Positions 25,318 to 34,446 of a stretch of 64,000 nt of DNA are shown one piece after another; position 1 is the stretch's first letter, and every line of letters starts with the position of its first letter. The position numbers and the translations under genes are program-made. Origin of the DNA: JBBFMJ01 sp037441225 (lineage in GTDB: Bacteria; Acidobacteriota; Thermoanaerobaculia; UBA2201); contig JBBISU010000016.1 in NCBI GenBank assembly GCA_037441225.1, positions 8,039 through 72,038 of the forward strand. The letters are read 5' to 3'. Below the pieces are notes generated by a model, which was given only the letters and a program-made list of their open reading frames with translations, was not told where the DNA came from and made no database searches.

Positions 25318-26214
25318 TTAAAAATCTTCAGATATTTGTTTTATTAAATTTAAATTTTCTCTCCATTTTTCTTTTACCTTAACATAAATCTCAAGATATA
25401 TTTTGCAACCAAATAAAAGCTCTAATTCTTCTCTTGCCCTTTTTCCAATTTCTTTAATCATACTTCCATTTTTTCCAATTATAATTGGTTTTTGGGAATC
25501 CTTTTCAACCCATATAAAACCAAAAATTTTCATTAAATTTCTTTCTTTTATCTCTTCTATTTTTTCAATCTCTACTGCAATGGAATGGGGTACTTCATCT
25601 TTTGTTAAATTTAATATTTTTTCCCTAATAATTTCTGAAATATAAAACTTTTCACTTTGTGTTGTCCATTTATTTTCATCAAACATAAATTCCCCTAAGG
25701 GCATTGATTTTTTTATTTCTTCTTCAAGTTTGTCCAAATTTGTTCCTTTTAAAGCAGAGATAGGGAAAATTTCTGTTTCCTTTAAAATTTCAGAGATCTC
25801 CTTTATCAAAGGAAGTATTTCTTCTTTTTTAATTAAATCAATTTTGTTTAAAAGAATAAATTTTTTTGTCTTTAAATTTTTTAAATTATTTAACATTTCC
25901 ATATCAAGGGGACCTATTTTTTTTGTACAATCCAAAACCAAAATTACCAAATCAACTTCTTTAAAACCTTTTAATGCTTTTTTTTGCATTTCTTTATTTA
26001 AATTAAACTTTGGTATATGATAACCAGGATGGTCTATAAAAACAATCTGTGCATCTTCATAGGTTTTTATTCCTGCAATTCTATTCCTTGTAGTTTGGGG
26101 TTTTGGAGAGATTATCCCTACCTTACTTTTAACTAATTGATTTAGCAAAGTTGTTTTTCCTACATTTGTTACACCAATTATGCTAACATATCCAAATTTC
26201 TTTTTATTTTCCAT
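25318..26214 (-). CDS. era: GTPase Era
   Basis: Ribosome-assembly GTPase that binds 16S rRNA. In the 298 residues, G1 is GVTNVGKTTLL (13-23), the switch is PQTTRNR, G3 is IDHPGYH and G4 is NKID. The C-terminal KH domain carries IIGKNGSMIKEIGKRAREEL. Two signatures are unusual: G1 reads VTNVGKT where most Era proteins have RPNVGKS, and G3 has His where DTPG is standard. Both keep the residues that contact phosphate. The start overlaps the end of the CorC-like gene by 11 bases. The era-ybeY-phoH order is a common conserved cluster. Confidence 0.93.
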   Translation of the reverse strand: MENKKKFGYVSIIGVTNVGKTTLLNQLVKSKVGIISPKPQTTRNRIAGIKTYEDAQIVFIDHPGYHIPKFNLNKEMQKKALKGFKEVDLVILVLDCTKKIGPLDMEMLNNLKNLKTKKFILLNKIDLIKKEEILPLIKEISEILKETEIFPISALKGTNLDKLEEEIKKSMPLGEFMFDENKWTTQSEKFYISEIIREKILNLTKDEVPHSIAVEIEKIEEIKERNLMKIFGFIWVEKDSQKPIIIGKNGSMIKEIGKRAREELELLFGCKIYLEIYVKVKEKWRENLNLIKQISEDF

Positions 26215-27325
26215 ATTTTTTCACAAAAACCCTATAAATTCTTCTTTTATCTGCTGTCTCAATCTTAAAATTATAACCCTTATAAGCAATTTCTTGCTTT
26301 TCTTCAGGGATTCCACCAAACAAATGAATTAAAAATCCAGCAAGTGTATCATAATCGCCCTTTTCTATTTCAATTCCAATAATTTCCTCAACCTCTTCAA
26401 TATGGGTTTTCCCTGCAAAGGAAAAACTATCTTTATCTAATCTAATTGTTTCTGGGATTGCATGTTCATCTTCAATTTCACCAATTAATTCTTCTAACAA
26501 ATCTTCCATAGTTACAAGCCCTAAAGTTCCACCATACTCATCAACGACAATAGAAATGGAGATATGTTTTTCTTGCATTTCTTTTAAGAGGTCAGAAACC
26601 TTTTTCATCTCTGGAACAAAGTTTACTTCCTTTAAGATATTATTAATTTGAAAGTTTTCTGGGTTTTTAACTTTAAAAAAGTCCTTTAAAAAGATAACTC
26701 CCTTTATATTATCTAAGGAATTTTCAATGACTGGTAAGCGAGAAAACTTTGATTCCATAAAAATTTCTTTTATTTCATCATAAGTGCTATTTTGGGATAC
26801 CACAACCATATCTGTTCTTGGTGTCATTATTTCATTAACTAAAGTTTCAGAAAAATCAATTATATTTTCAAGCATTATCCTATCTTTTTCTTCCAGTATT
26901 CCTTTTTCCATTCCAACATCAATATATGTTTTTATTTCTTTTAATGAAATATTTTCGTCTTCAATTTCTTTTTTTTCAGTTGAAGGCAGTATTGCATTAA
27001 GTATGAAAAAGTAAATTTTAAATTTCAAAAGGATTTTTGATATCTTTTCTTCTTTTGTAATTAAATAAAAGAAGATCATTAAAAGTATAATGGTTAAGGC
27101 AAATATTATTTTTTTATGAATATTTATTGAATTACAAAAAACAAAGTTAGTTATTAAAAGAAAGGAAAATAATAAAAAAGTTGAAAACTGTGCTTTAGAA
27201 AGCTCTAATTGAATTTTTTTTTCTTCCCATATATTGTTCCAACTAAAAATGTTTAATTTTAAAAGAAAGGAAGCAATTATTCCAAATAATAAAAGGAATA
27301 ATAAATTAATGTAGTAAATAATCAT
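26204..27325 (-). CDS. CorC/HlyC-family membrane protein with CBS domains
   Basis: A 373-residue protein. The N-terminal ~120 residues contain about three to four hydrophobic helices. Two CBS domains follow (NEIMTPRTDMVVVSQ near residue 163; VSDLLKEMQEKHISISIVVDEYGGTLGLVTMEDL near 240-275). The C-terminal CorC/HlyC domain has GDYDTLAGFLIHLFGGIPE. The family is linked to magnesium or cobalt export and to envelope integrity. The N-terminal membrane segment is short for the DUF21 (CNNM) type, so it may be a minimal version. It is coupled to ybeY by ATGA. Confidence 0.88.
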   Translation of the reverse strand: MIIYYINLLFLLLFGIIASFLLKLNIFSWNNIWEEKKIQLELSKAQFSTFLLFSFLLITNFVFCNSINIHKKIIFALTIILLMIFFYLITKEEKISKILLKFKIYFFILNAILPSTEKKEIEDENISLKEIKTYIDVGMEKGILEEKDRIMLENIIDFSETLVNEIMTPRTDMVVVSQNSTYDEIKEIFMESKFSRLPVIENSLDNIKGVIFLKDFFKVKNPENFQINNILKEVNFVPEMKKVSDLLKEMQEKHISISIVVDEYGGTLGLVTMEDLLEELIGEIEDEHAIPETIRLDKDSFSFAGKTHIEEVEEIIGIEIEKGDYDTLAGFLIHLFGGIPEEKQEIAYKGYNFKIETADKRRIYRVFVKKYGK

Positions 27326-27723
27326 AATTTAAATTTTAAAACTAATTTTTCTTGGAATTCTTCCATTTCTCCATTATCTTTTTCATGGTCATATCCAGCC
27401 AAATGCAAAATTCCGTGGATAAGAATTCTTTTTAATTCTTCGTTAACGGTTATAGCCATTCTTTTTGCTTGTCTTTCAACTTGTTTTAAGTTTATTAAAA
27501 CATCCCCAAGATAATTCTTTTCATTTAAAGGAAAAGATATTACATCAGTTAAACCATTTCTTTTTAAAAATTCTCTATTTATTTTTTTACAATAGGAATC
27601 CCCACAAAACATTATACTTAAATCTTTTTTTAATTTTAATTCTTCTAAAAGTTTTTTTATGAATTTTTTCAGATTATTTTCCTTTATTTTTTTTCTTGTT
27701 TTGTTTAATATGGTTATTTCCAT
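27322..27723 (-). CDS. ybeY: endoribonuclease YbeY
   Basis: A 133-residue zinc-dependent RNase for 16S rRNA 3'-end maturation and quality control. The zinc motif HGILHLAGYDHE supplies His103, His107 and His113, and TDVISFPL is the conserved strand before it. GGGAGG lies six bases before the ATG, within the 3' end of the 7TM-HD gene (50-base overlap in another frame). YbeY and Era are known to cooperate in 30S maturation, and they are in the same operon here. Confidence 0.95.
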   Translation of the reverse strand: MEITILNKTRKKIKENNLKKFIKKLLEELKLKKDLSIMFCGDSYCKKINREFLKRNGLTDVISFPLNEKNYLGDVLINLKQVERQAKRMAITVNEELKRILIHGILHLAGYDHEKDNGEMEEFQEKLVLKFKL

Positions 27724-29932
27724 TTTCCTCCCTTATGTTAAAATCAAAATTTGGATATTCAATCCTTATATGATACATAGCAGATAAAGTTTGAATAAAG
27801 CATCTTTTAATTATTTCCACTTCTTTAAAACTTAACTCCGATTCTTTTAATTGTCCATCTTCTATTGAATCATTCACTATTTTTTCTACTAAATTTGTTA
27901 TTTTTTCAATATCTGGTTCCTCTAAGGTTCTTGAAGCTGCTTCAACAGAATCAGCTAAAAGCAGTATTGACATTTCTTTTGTGTCTGGCAAAACTCCTTG
28001 ATATCTGTATTCTTCTTCACTTGTATTCCCTTCCTTATTCATTGCTTTATGATAAAAATAATGCATAACTTTTTTTCCATGATGCATTGTAATTGAATCT
28101 ATTATTGCTCTTGGAAGTTTAAATTTTTTTGCAATTTCTATGCCTTTTGTTAAATGGTTTGCCAGGATAATCCTTGAAATAGAGGGCTCTAAATTTTCAT
28201 GGGGATTTTTTCCTTTCTGATTTTCAATAAAATATTCTGGTTTGAAAATCTTTCCAATGTCATGAAAGAGAGCTGCAACTTTTGCTAAAAGAGAATTTGC
28301 ATTTATTTCTTCTGCTGCCCTTTCAACTAATATACTTAAATTTATAGAATGCTGATATGTTCCAGGTGCTTTTAAAGCAAGTTCTTTCAAAATTGGATGG
28401 TTTTGACTTGCCAGTTCTAGCAATCTTAAATTTGAAAAAATTCCAAAAGAGCTTTCTATGATTGGTGATAAGAAATTTACAAGAGCTGAAGAAAAAATTC
28501 CTCCCAAAAAAGATAAAAATAAAATAAAGAGACCAGTTTTAGTTTGTTCTATGATATTTGAACTGGAAAAATATAAGGGGTTTTCAAATAAAAAGGAAAA
28601 ACAAAAGACAGAAAAAATGTTTCCAAGTCCTACAAATATTCCAATTTTAGTGACATCCCATCTGTATTTTATGTATTTATAAGAAAGAATAGCAATAAAA
28701 GTTCCTGTTAAAGAATAAGTGAAAAAAAAAGAAAAATGACCAAATAATAAGCTGACAAAAAGTGAAAAAATTATCCCAAATGCAACAGAGACAACCGATG
28801 TGGAAAATAATCTTAAAAGAAAAGCACCTAAAGAAAAAGGTATGGCAAGATACCAAAAATTTATATCGTTAAAAGGTTTACTTAAAAACGAACCAGCAAG
28901 GGCTTCAAAAAGATATTTTATCGAATAAACAATATAAATTAATGACAAATATAAGAATATTATTAAATTAAAAGTAGAGTTTATGTTATAACCATAAAAT
29001 TTAATTTTTTGAGAAAATATTACTTTATAGAGAAAGATTAATGATAATATTGACAGGAGGAATATACCAATATAAAAATTTAAATTGTAAAGAGAATTTT
29101 TTTTCTCTTTTATTTGATTTAAGATTGATATTTGAACTTCGTTTAATACATCTCCTTTCCTTGCAACAGTATAACCTTTTGGTAAATTATAAGAAATAGG
29201 AAAAACCTCTTGCATCTTTTTTTCCCTTCTGTGGTTTGTTTCAAGAGCATTTAAGGTTAAATTAGGTGTGCAGTATCCAGTAAGAAATTCAGTTAATATT
29301 TCTTTATCTTTTGGAGATAAAAATTTTACCTTTTTTAATTCACTTCTTATTATTATTTCTACATCTTTTGGGTAATCAAGGACAGAAAATACATCTACAC
29401 TTACCTCTTCTTGATTTGTTTCAATATATCTTCTTATATATCCTTTTTGATAGAAGGAAGCCAGATATTTTTTGCTTGTTACAATAGGATTTTGATAAAT
29501 TTGCAAAATTATTCCAGAAAGAGTATCCATTAGTTCAGAGGAAAAATTATGTTTTAAGAAAACTTTGAAAGTTTCTTCAGAGATTAAGCTAATTTCAGAC
29601 TTTGATTTAAATATTTCTTCCAATTGTTTAATAAGAATTGCACTTTTATTTTTTTGAAAGTCAAAAACAGGCAAAACATTTTGTGCTGCTTCATACCTCT
29701 TTTTTTCTGTTTCTTGAAAGTTTTCAAAAGATATTGCCTTTTTAAGAACTATGTCCTTTGGTGCAAGGTCTCCAACCTTTAAATTATAATATTTTTCATC
29801 CTGGCTTTTATAAAAAAGAAAAATCATTAAAATTATAAATAATAAAGACCAAAAATAAATGGATTTAAATACTTTTTTCAAAAAAGGATTAATTTTATTT
29901 ATTATATTTTTTAAATTCTTAATTGGATTCAT
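27674..29932 (-). CDS. 7TM-HD phosphohydrolase (PgpH-like)
   Basis: A 752-residue membrane protein. One N-terminal helix is followed by a periplasmic region (about 50-270), then a block of about seven helices (280-500). A cytoplasmic HD domain comes last, with metal ligands in HDIGKI near residue 555 and a second His cluster in MHHGKK. The architecture is that of PgpH, which hydrolyses cyclic di-AMP to pApA and supports cold or osmotic adaptation. Cyclic di-AMP as the substrate is inferred from architecture only. It is coupled to phoH by ATGA. Confidence 0.9.
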   Translation of the reverse strand: MNPIKNLKNIINKINPFLKKVFKSIYFWSLLFIILMIFLFYKSQDEKYYNLKVGDLAPKDIVLKKAISFENFQETEKKRYEAAQNVLPVFDFQKNKSAILIKQLEEIFKSKSEISLISEETFKVFLKHNFSSELMDTLSGIILQIYQNPIVTSKKYLASFYQKGYIRRYIETNQEEVSVDVFSVLDYPKDVEIIIRSELKKVKFLSPKDKEILTEFLTGYCTPNLTLNALETNHRREKKMQEVFPISYNLPKGYTVARKGDVLNEVQISILNQIKEKKNSLYNLNFYIGIFLLSILSLIFLYKVIFSQKIKFYGYNINSTFNLIIFLYLSLIYIVYSIKYLFEALAGSFLSKPFNDINFWYLAIPFSLGAFLLRLFSTSVVSVAFGIIFSLFVSLLFGHFSFFFTYSLTGTFIAILSYKYIKYRWDVTKIGIFVGLGNIFSVFCFSFLFENPLYFSSSNIIEQTKTGLFILFLSFLGGIFSSALVNFLSPIIESSFGIFSNLRLLELASQNHPILKELALKAPGTYQHSINLSILVERAAEEINANSLLAKVAALFHDIGKIFKPEYFIENQKGKNPHENLEPSISRIILANHLTKGIEIAKKFKLPRAIIDSITMHHGKKVMHYFYHKAMNKEGNTSEEEYRYQGVLPDTKEMSILLLADSVEAASRTLEEPDIEKITNLVEKIVNDSIEDGQLKESELSFKEVEIIKRCFIQTLSAMYHIRIEYPNFDFNIREENGNNHIKQNKKKNKGK

Positions 29933-30885
29933 TTGCCATTTCTTTCATAAGCAGAAATTATTTCAGAGACAAGGGGATGCCTTACAACATCCCTTTCATC
30001 AAAATCTACAAAGGCAATACCAGGTATGCCTTCAAGAATTTTTCTTGCATGCTTTAATCCCGATTCCTTCCCTTGGGGCAAATCTATTTGGGTTACATCT
30101 CCTGTAATTATAACTTTTGAAGAAAAACCCATCCTTGTAACAAACATTTTCATTTGTTCAGGTGTTGTGTTTTGGGCTTCATCAAGTATTATCATTGCAT
30201 CATTTAAAGTTCTTCCTCTCATATAGGCAAGGGGAGCAATCTCAATAAGTCCTTTTTCTATGAGCTTAATTACTCTATCATAGCCTAACAAATCATAAAG
30301 GGCATCATATAAGGGTCTTAAATAAGGATCTACTTTTTGCAAGATGTCTCCAGGCAGAAAACCCAATTTTTCACCTGCTTCAATTGCTGGTCTTGTAAGT
30401 ATAATTCTTTTAACTCTATGCTCTAAAAAATATGCACAAGCAATTCCAACTGAAAGATATGTCTTTCCTGTGCCAGCAGGTCCTATTGCAAAAAGCATAT
30501 CATTATATTTTATTGTTTCTAGGAACAATTTTTGTTTTAATGACCTTGGTTGTACGATTTTTATAACTGCTGGCTCTATGTTCCCTGAAAGATAAAATTC
30601 CTTTAAAGAAGTACCTGGATTTTTATGAACAATTCTTATTGAATCTTGAATATCTCTTTCAGTTAAAGGATAACCCTGCTCTAAAATTTCTTTTATTTCC
30701 TTTAACATTATAAAAACACTTTCAACGGACTCCTTTTCTCCTTCAATTGAAAGGTTTTCTCCCCTTGTTTTTAGAGAAACACTGAAGTTTTTTTCAATGG
30801 TTTTTAAATTATTATCCCTTGTGCCGTATATAAGGCGCTGGATTTCTGCTTGGATTGACAAAGATTGCATCTCTTCTTTTTCCAT
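29929..30885 (-). CDS. PhoH-family ATPase
   Basis: About 318 residues. An N-terminal KH-like region precedes an NTPase core with Walker A GPAGTGKTYLSVGIA near residue 137, RPAIEAGEKLGFLPGDI and Walker B MIILDEAQNTTPEQMKMFV. PhoH-like proteins bind RNA and are found next to ybeY and era in many genomes, consistent with ribosome or RNA metabolism. The ATG at 30885 is the better start; the TTG three bases upstream adds only one residue. It is first in a six-gene or longer operon running to glgC. Confidence 0.92.
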   Translation of the reverse strand: MEKEEMQSLSIQAEIQRLIYGTRDNNLKTIEKNFSVSLKTRGENLSIEGEKESVESVFIMLKEIKEILEQGYPLTERDIQDSIRIVHKNPGTSLKEFYLSGNIEPAVIKIVQPRSLKQKLFLETIKYNDMLFAIGPAGTGKTYLSVGIACAYFLEHRVKRIILTRPAIEAGEKLGFLPGDILQKVDPYLRPLYDALYDLLGYDRVIKLIEKGLIEIAPLAYMRGRTLNDAMIILDEAQNTTPEQMKMFVTRMGFSSKVIITGDVTQIDLPQGKESGLKHARKILEGIPGIAFVDFDERDVVRHPLVSEIISAYERNGK

Positions 30886-30969
30886 CAATTTTTAAGCGAA
30901 GGAATCATTTAAAGCAGTTCACCTGCCCAAGGAAGGATTTAGTATAAGAAAATCTACCCATATCATATT

Positions 30970-30998
30970 ATGATAACACTTTAAAATATAAATTTCAA
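30970..30998 (-). promoter_or_regulatory. candidate promoter of the phoH operon
   Basis: TTGAAA (30998-30993), 17 bases, TATCAT (30975-30970). This leaves a leader of about 80 bases before phoH. I see no ribosome binding site directly before the ATG. Confidence 0.45.
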
Positions 30999-31034
30999 GT
31001 CCCTTTTTAAATGATTAAATTTTTATGAAAGATG

Positions 31035-31063
31035 TTGTTTTTTTCTTCTTTTATTGATAAGAT
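31035..31063 (+). promoter_or_regulatory. promoter of thiD
   Basis: TTGTTT (31035-31040), 17 bases, TAAGAT (31058-31063) preceded by TGA as an extended -10. The -10 ends 6 bases before the ATG at 31070. Confidence 0.6.
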
Positions 31064-31069
31064 TTTCTT

Positions 31070-31828
31070 ATGGATTATGTTTTAACTATTGCTGGCTCTG
31101 ATTCTTCTGCAGGAGCAGGGATTCAGGCAGATTTAAAGACATTTTTAAAATTGAAAGTCCCTTCTCTTTCTGTTATTACTGCTGTAACTTCTCAGAACTC
31201 AAAGGGTGTTTATTCAATCCATCCCATTCCACCAGAAGAGATAGAATATCAATTAAAAGTACTGGAGGAGGACTTTAAAATTAAAGCAGCAAAGGTTGGG
31301 ATGTTGCCAGATATAAAATCAATTTATGTAGTTTATAATTTCTTTAAGAGAAGAAAGGATATATTTTTTTTACTTGATCCTGTTTTAGTTTCAACAACTG
31401 GTTTTAATCTTTATTTAGAAGATACAAAAAAAGAATTAAAAGAAAAATTAATTCCTTTATGCAGTTTAATTACCCCAAACCTTGAGGAAGCAAAAACACT
31501 TTTGGATTTAAAAATTGATAATAATTTGGAGCTTGCAAAATTGTTTTATGAAAAATTTAAAGTCCCTGTCCTTTTAAAGGGTGGGCATAAAAAAGATGAG
31601 ATTTTAGTAGATATTTATTATGATGGAAAAGTATTGAAAAAATTTAAATGGAAAAGAATAGAAGGTGAGTTCCATGGAACTGGTTGTATTTTGTCTTCTG
31701 CAATTGTATCTTATATAGTCCGCGGCTTTCCAAAATTAGAATCAATAAAAAGAGCAAGAAGATTTTTGTATGAACAAATAAATAAAAAGAGTTTTTCAAA
31801 AAATATTGACTTAAAATATATCCTTTGA
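31070..31828 (+). CDS. thiD: hydroxymethylpyrimidine (phosphate) kinase
   Basis: Phosphorylates HMP and HMP-P in thiamine biosynthesis. The 252-residue ribokinase-fold protein opens with TIAGSDSSAGAGIQADLKTF, the ThiD substrate-binding start. It has VGMLPDIKSI, DPVLVSTTG, TPNLEEAKTLL, KGGHKKDE and the anion-hole/catalytic segment FHGTGCILSSAI, where the Cys and Gly are conserved. No other thiamine genes are in the window and no TPP riboswitch is visible. The promoter of the following cold-shock gene overlaps its stop codon. Confidence 0.93.
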   Translation: MDYVLTIAGSDSSAGAGIQADLKTFLKLKVPSLSVITAVTSQNSKGVYSIHPIPPEEIEYQLKVLEEDFKIKAAKVGMLPDIKSIYVVYNFFKRRKDIFFLLDPVLVSTTGFNLYLEDTKKELKEKLIPLCSLITPNLEEAKTLLDLKIDNNLELAKLFYEKFKVPVLLKGGHKKDEILVDIYYDGKVLKKFKWKRIEGEFHGTGCILSSAIVSYIVRGFPKLESIKRARRFLYEQINKKSFSKNIDLKYIL

Positions 31829-31853
31829 CTTTTAATTTTTTTTGTGGTAATAT
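31825..31853 (+). promoter_or_regulatory. promoter of the cold-shock gene
   Basis: TTGACT (31825-31830), 17 bases, TAATAT (31848-31853). The -35 covers the thiD stop codon. It predicts a leader of about 65 bases before the cold-shock ATG at 31925, a normal arrangement for RNA-thermosensing cold-shock mRNAs. Confidence 0.7.
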
Positions 31854-31924
31854 TATTTGATGGTTATTGTTTCTTCATAAAAGAAATAATTTCCAGGATT
31901 TTAAAAAGAAAGGATTTTTGTAGT

Positions 31925-32131
31925 ATGCCAAAAGGTACAGTAAAATGGTTTTCGGACGAGAAGGGCTATGGCTTTATCGTCCAGGAAAATGGAGAAAATC
32001 TTTTTGTCCATTTTTCATCAATTCAGTCAAAGGGTTTTAAGTCATTAAAAAAAGATCAAAAAGTATCTTTTGAAGTAGTTAACACAGACAAAGGGCTTCA
32101 AGCAGTAAATGTAGTTGTTTTAGAGGAATAG
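31925..32131 (+). CDS. cold-shock protein (CspA family)
   Basis: A 68-residue single-stranded nucleic-acid binding protein. The start MPKGTVKWF is standard; a longer in-frame extension back to 31844 would add a sequence with no Csp similarity. RNP1 is KGYGFI and RNP2 is LFVHFSS. It acts as an RNA chaperone in the cytoplasm. AAAGGA lies about 9 bases before the ATG. The last 12 bases overlap the 3' end of the convergent mpl gene. Confidence 0.93.
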   Translation: MPKGTVKWFSDEKGYGFIVQENGENLFVHFSSIQSKGFKSLKKDQKVSFEVVNTDKGLQAVNVVVLEE

Positions 32132-33553
32132 CTTTAAGATTTTTTGAGGCAAATCATCCATTGGTCCATTACTCAATGTAACAATTGCAGTTTTAGGTTT
32201 TAAGGTTTTTCTTATGTAGTCAATTATCTCTTCCGAATTTACTCCAGCCAAAACCTCTTTCCCACTCTTTTTTAAGCTTTTTGAAAGCTTTTGAAGATCT
32301 AAGGGTTTATATCCTTCTTTTATTGGAGGAGGGGGAAGGATAATTATACTATCAGCAAATTCAAAGGACTTTGAATATTTTTTTTGAAAGAACTGGGTTC
32401 TGGAAGTATTTGTCCTTGGCTCAAAGATTGCCAGCAATTTGAAGCCTTTAAGATTTTCTTTTAGTCCTTTAAGGGTTATGTAAACTGCTTCTGGATGGTG
32501 CGCAAAATCATCTATTAAGATAAAATCATCATTTTTAAATAAAATTTCCTGTCTTCTTTTAACGCCTTTAAATTCCTTAAAAGCATCAATAATTTTTTCA
32601 GGAAGAAAATTTAAATTTTTAAGTACTAAAAATACTGCGGCAAAATTTTTTATATTTTGCAAACCTATCATTGGGATTTCAATCAAATATTTTTCTTTTT
32701 CAATTTTTAACTCAAAGGCAGTGCCATTTATATTTTGTTTTATTATTTTTGAAATCCATCCTTTTGAACCTTTTTCAAAGCCATAAGTTGAAAATTCTCT
32801 TTTTTTTAATTTTTTAAGCAAATCTTTGCAATTATCTTTACAAAGGAAAATCCTTTCTTGATCTTTATTTTTTTCAATGAATTTAATAAATGCCTCCAAA
32901 TAATCATCATAGCTTTTAAAAAAATCAATATGATCATAATTTATAGAAGTTATGATTGAAATTGAAGGGTAAAAATGCCAGAATTTTGGTGTTTTTTCAA
33001 AATAAGCAGTCTCATATTCATCGCCTTCTAAGACAAAATATTTTCCTCCATCAAGTTTAGCATTTACTTCAAAATTCAAAGGTATTCCACCTACAAAAAA
33101 AGATGGTTTTTCCTTTAAATAATTTAAACAATGTGCTAGAAGGGATGTGGTTGTTGTTTTTCCATTTGTTCCTGCTACAACAATTGGTACTTTATTCTTT
33201 AAATAATAATTTTTAAAAAGTTCTGGAAAACTTGTATAGGGTATCCTTTTTTCCCTTACAGCAATTGACTCAGGATGATTCTTGGGCATAATATTTCCAA
33301 CAATAACAAGCTCTGGCTTTCTTTCCAAATTTTCTGGTTTCAAACCTTTAATTAAATCAATTTTTAAACTTTGTAGCATTTCTTTTATTGGTGAATAAAA
33401 ATTATTGTCAGCTCCAAAGACCTCTTTGCCATCATCCAAGAGTATTTTTGCAACACCTGACATTGCAGTTCCACATATCCCTTGGATATAAACTTTTTTA
33501 ACCTTTGAGTGATCAATCTTTTTCTTTTCTTCTCCAATATAAACTTCAATCAT
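32120..33553 (-). CDS. mpl: UDP-N-acetylmuramate tripeptide ligase (Mpl-like)
   Basis: A 477-residue Mur-ligase-family enzyme that re-attaches the tripeptide L-Ala-gamma-D-Glu-meso-DAP to UDP-MurNAc during peptidoglycan recycling. The opening [18 protein letters not shown] and the [10 protein letters not shown] and [10 protein letters not shown] segments fit Mpl better than MurC. The ATP site is [14 protein letters not shown], and [10 protein letters not shown] is the conserved Mur motif. It overlaps the LD-carboxypeptidase gene by 8 bases. The pairing of these two genes makes a recycling operon and supports a Gram-negative envelope. Confidence 0.88.
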   Translation of the reverse strand: MIEVYIGEEKKKIDHSKVKKVYIQGICGTAMSGVAKILLDDGKEVFGADNNFYSPIKEMLQSLKIDLIKGLKPENLERKPELVIVGNIMPKNHPESIAVREKRIPYTSFPELFKNYYLKNKVPIVVAGTNGKTTTTSLLAHCLNYLKEKPSFFVGGIPLNFEVNAKLDGGKYFVLEGDEYETAYFEKTPKFWHFYPSISIITSINYDHIDFFKSYDDYLEAFIKFIEKNKDQERIFLCKDNCKDLLKKLKKREFSTYGFEKGSKGWISKIIKQNINGTAFELKIEKEKYLIEIPMIGLQNIKNFAAVFLVLKNLNFLPEKIIDAFKEFKGVKRRQEILFKNDDFILIDDFAHHPEAVYITLKGLKENLKGFKLLAIFEPRTNTSRTQFFQKKYSKSFEFADSIIILPPPPIKEGYKPLDLQKLSKSLKKSGKEVLAGVNSEEIIDYIRKTLKPKTAIVTLSNGPMDDLPQKILKLFL

Positions 33554-34412
33554 AAGAAAACCTGCTTTCTATTAAATTTTCTTTTGAATCTATAATACAA
33601 TGCCCCCCTATCCACAAAGGCAGATTTGGCTTGGAATGGCCTGAAGGAAAAAATAATAAAAGGGGATAATTTTTATCTTTAAAATAGTCATTTATAAGCT
33701 TTAAAAATTCTTTTTTTGAGGATTCAGTATAACAATTTGTCATCTTTCCAAAGATTATACCTTTTATTTCTTCAAAAACCCCTTTCATTTTTAAAATAAA
33801 TAAGTTTCTATCAATTTTATAAAGTGGTTCATTTACATCTTCTATGAATAAAATCTTGCCTTTAAAGGAAGAAAATTTAAAAAAACTCATCATTGAAACA
33901 AAAAGCGTTAAATTTCCACCCAAAAGTAAACCTTCAGAGACACCTTCTTTTAAAAATTTCAATCCCTTTATATTTTTATAAATAAAATTATTTTTATTTA
34001 AGATATTTTTAAAGTATTTTTCCTCCTTTTTTGAAAAATCTTTTCTTCCTAAATCAGAAAGCATTGGTCCATAACAAAAAGGAAATTTAAATTTTTCTAA
34101 AAAATAAAGGCCTAAATAAGTGAAATCAGAAGAACCAATTAAAATTTTTCTTTTTTTTACTTTTAAAATTTTTAAATGAGGGATTAAATGGATTGCCCCT
34201 GCCCCGCCCCTTTCTGCTAAAATAAATTCATAATTTTCATCTAAAATTGCTCTTTTTAACTCTTCAAATCTTTTCTCTGGATTAAAAGAAAAAAAATATT
34301 TATCCTTTTCTTCTGGAATTTTAAATTTAATTTTCATCTTTTTTAACCTATCAATTCCAGAAAAAAATGTATTTTTCTCTAAGGGTGAGGATGTTTCAAT
34401 AATATTTATCAT
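33546..34412 (-). CDS. ldcA: LD-carboxypeptidase (S66 family)
   Basis: Cleaves the terminal D-Ala from muramoyl tetrapeptides in the cytoplasm. The 288-residue sequence has the nucleophile Ser in ILIGSSDFTYL near residue 106, the Glu of the triad in LFIEDVNEPLYKIDR, and the His in PSGHSKPNLPLWIG. These match the Ser-Glu-His arrangement of S66 enzymes. Its product, the tripeptide, is the substrate of Mpl encoded next to it. The -10 box TATAAT ends 6 bases before the ATG. Confidence 0.88.
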   Translation of the reverse strand: MINIIETSSPLEKNTFFSGIDRLKKMKIKFKIPEEKDKYFFSFNPEKRFEELKRAILDENYEFILAERGGAGAIHLIPHLKILKVKKRKILIGSSDFTYLGLYFLEKFKFPFCYGPMLSDLGRKDFSKKEEKYFKNILNKNNFIYKNIKGLKFLKEGVSEGLLLGGNLTLFVSMMSFFKFSSFKGKILFIEDVNEPLYKIDRNLFILKMKGVFEEIKGIIFGKMTNCYTESSKKEFLKLINDYFKDKNYPLLLFFPSGHSKPNLPLWIGGHCIIDSKENLIESRFSYD

Positions 34413-34418
34413 ATTAAA

Positions 34419-34440
34419 ATTATATAATAAATGTTAAAAT
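34419..34440. promoter_or_regulatory. paired divergent -10 boxes for ldcA and the LOG-family gene
   Basis: Minus strand: TATAAT (34424-34419), 6 bases before the ldcA ATG. Plus strand: TGTTAAAAT with TAAAAT at 34435-34440, 6 bases before the ATG at 34447. The two starts are only 34 bases apart, so the promoters overlap and should compete. Confidence 0.55.
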
Positions 34441-34446
34441 GATGTT

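Noticed and set aside
30896..30973. 25-codon open frame on the plus strand between phoH and thiD
   Set aside because: It has no start codon or ribosome binding site and is too short to support. I considered a decayed gene fragment but recognise no family.
30999..31069. TPP riboswitch before thiD
   Set aside because: The leader is too short, there is no CTGAGA box, and the promoter lies directly before the start codon.
31844..31924. Longer start for the cold-shock protein
   Set aside because: The extension has no similarity to cold-shock proteins and overlaps the predicted promoter and leader.
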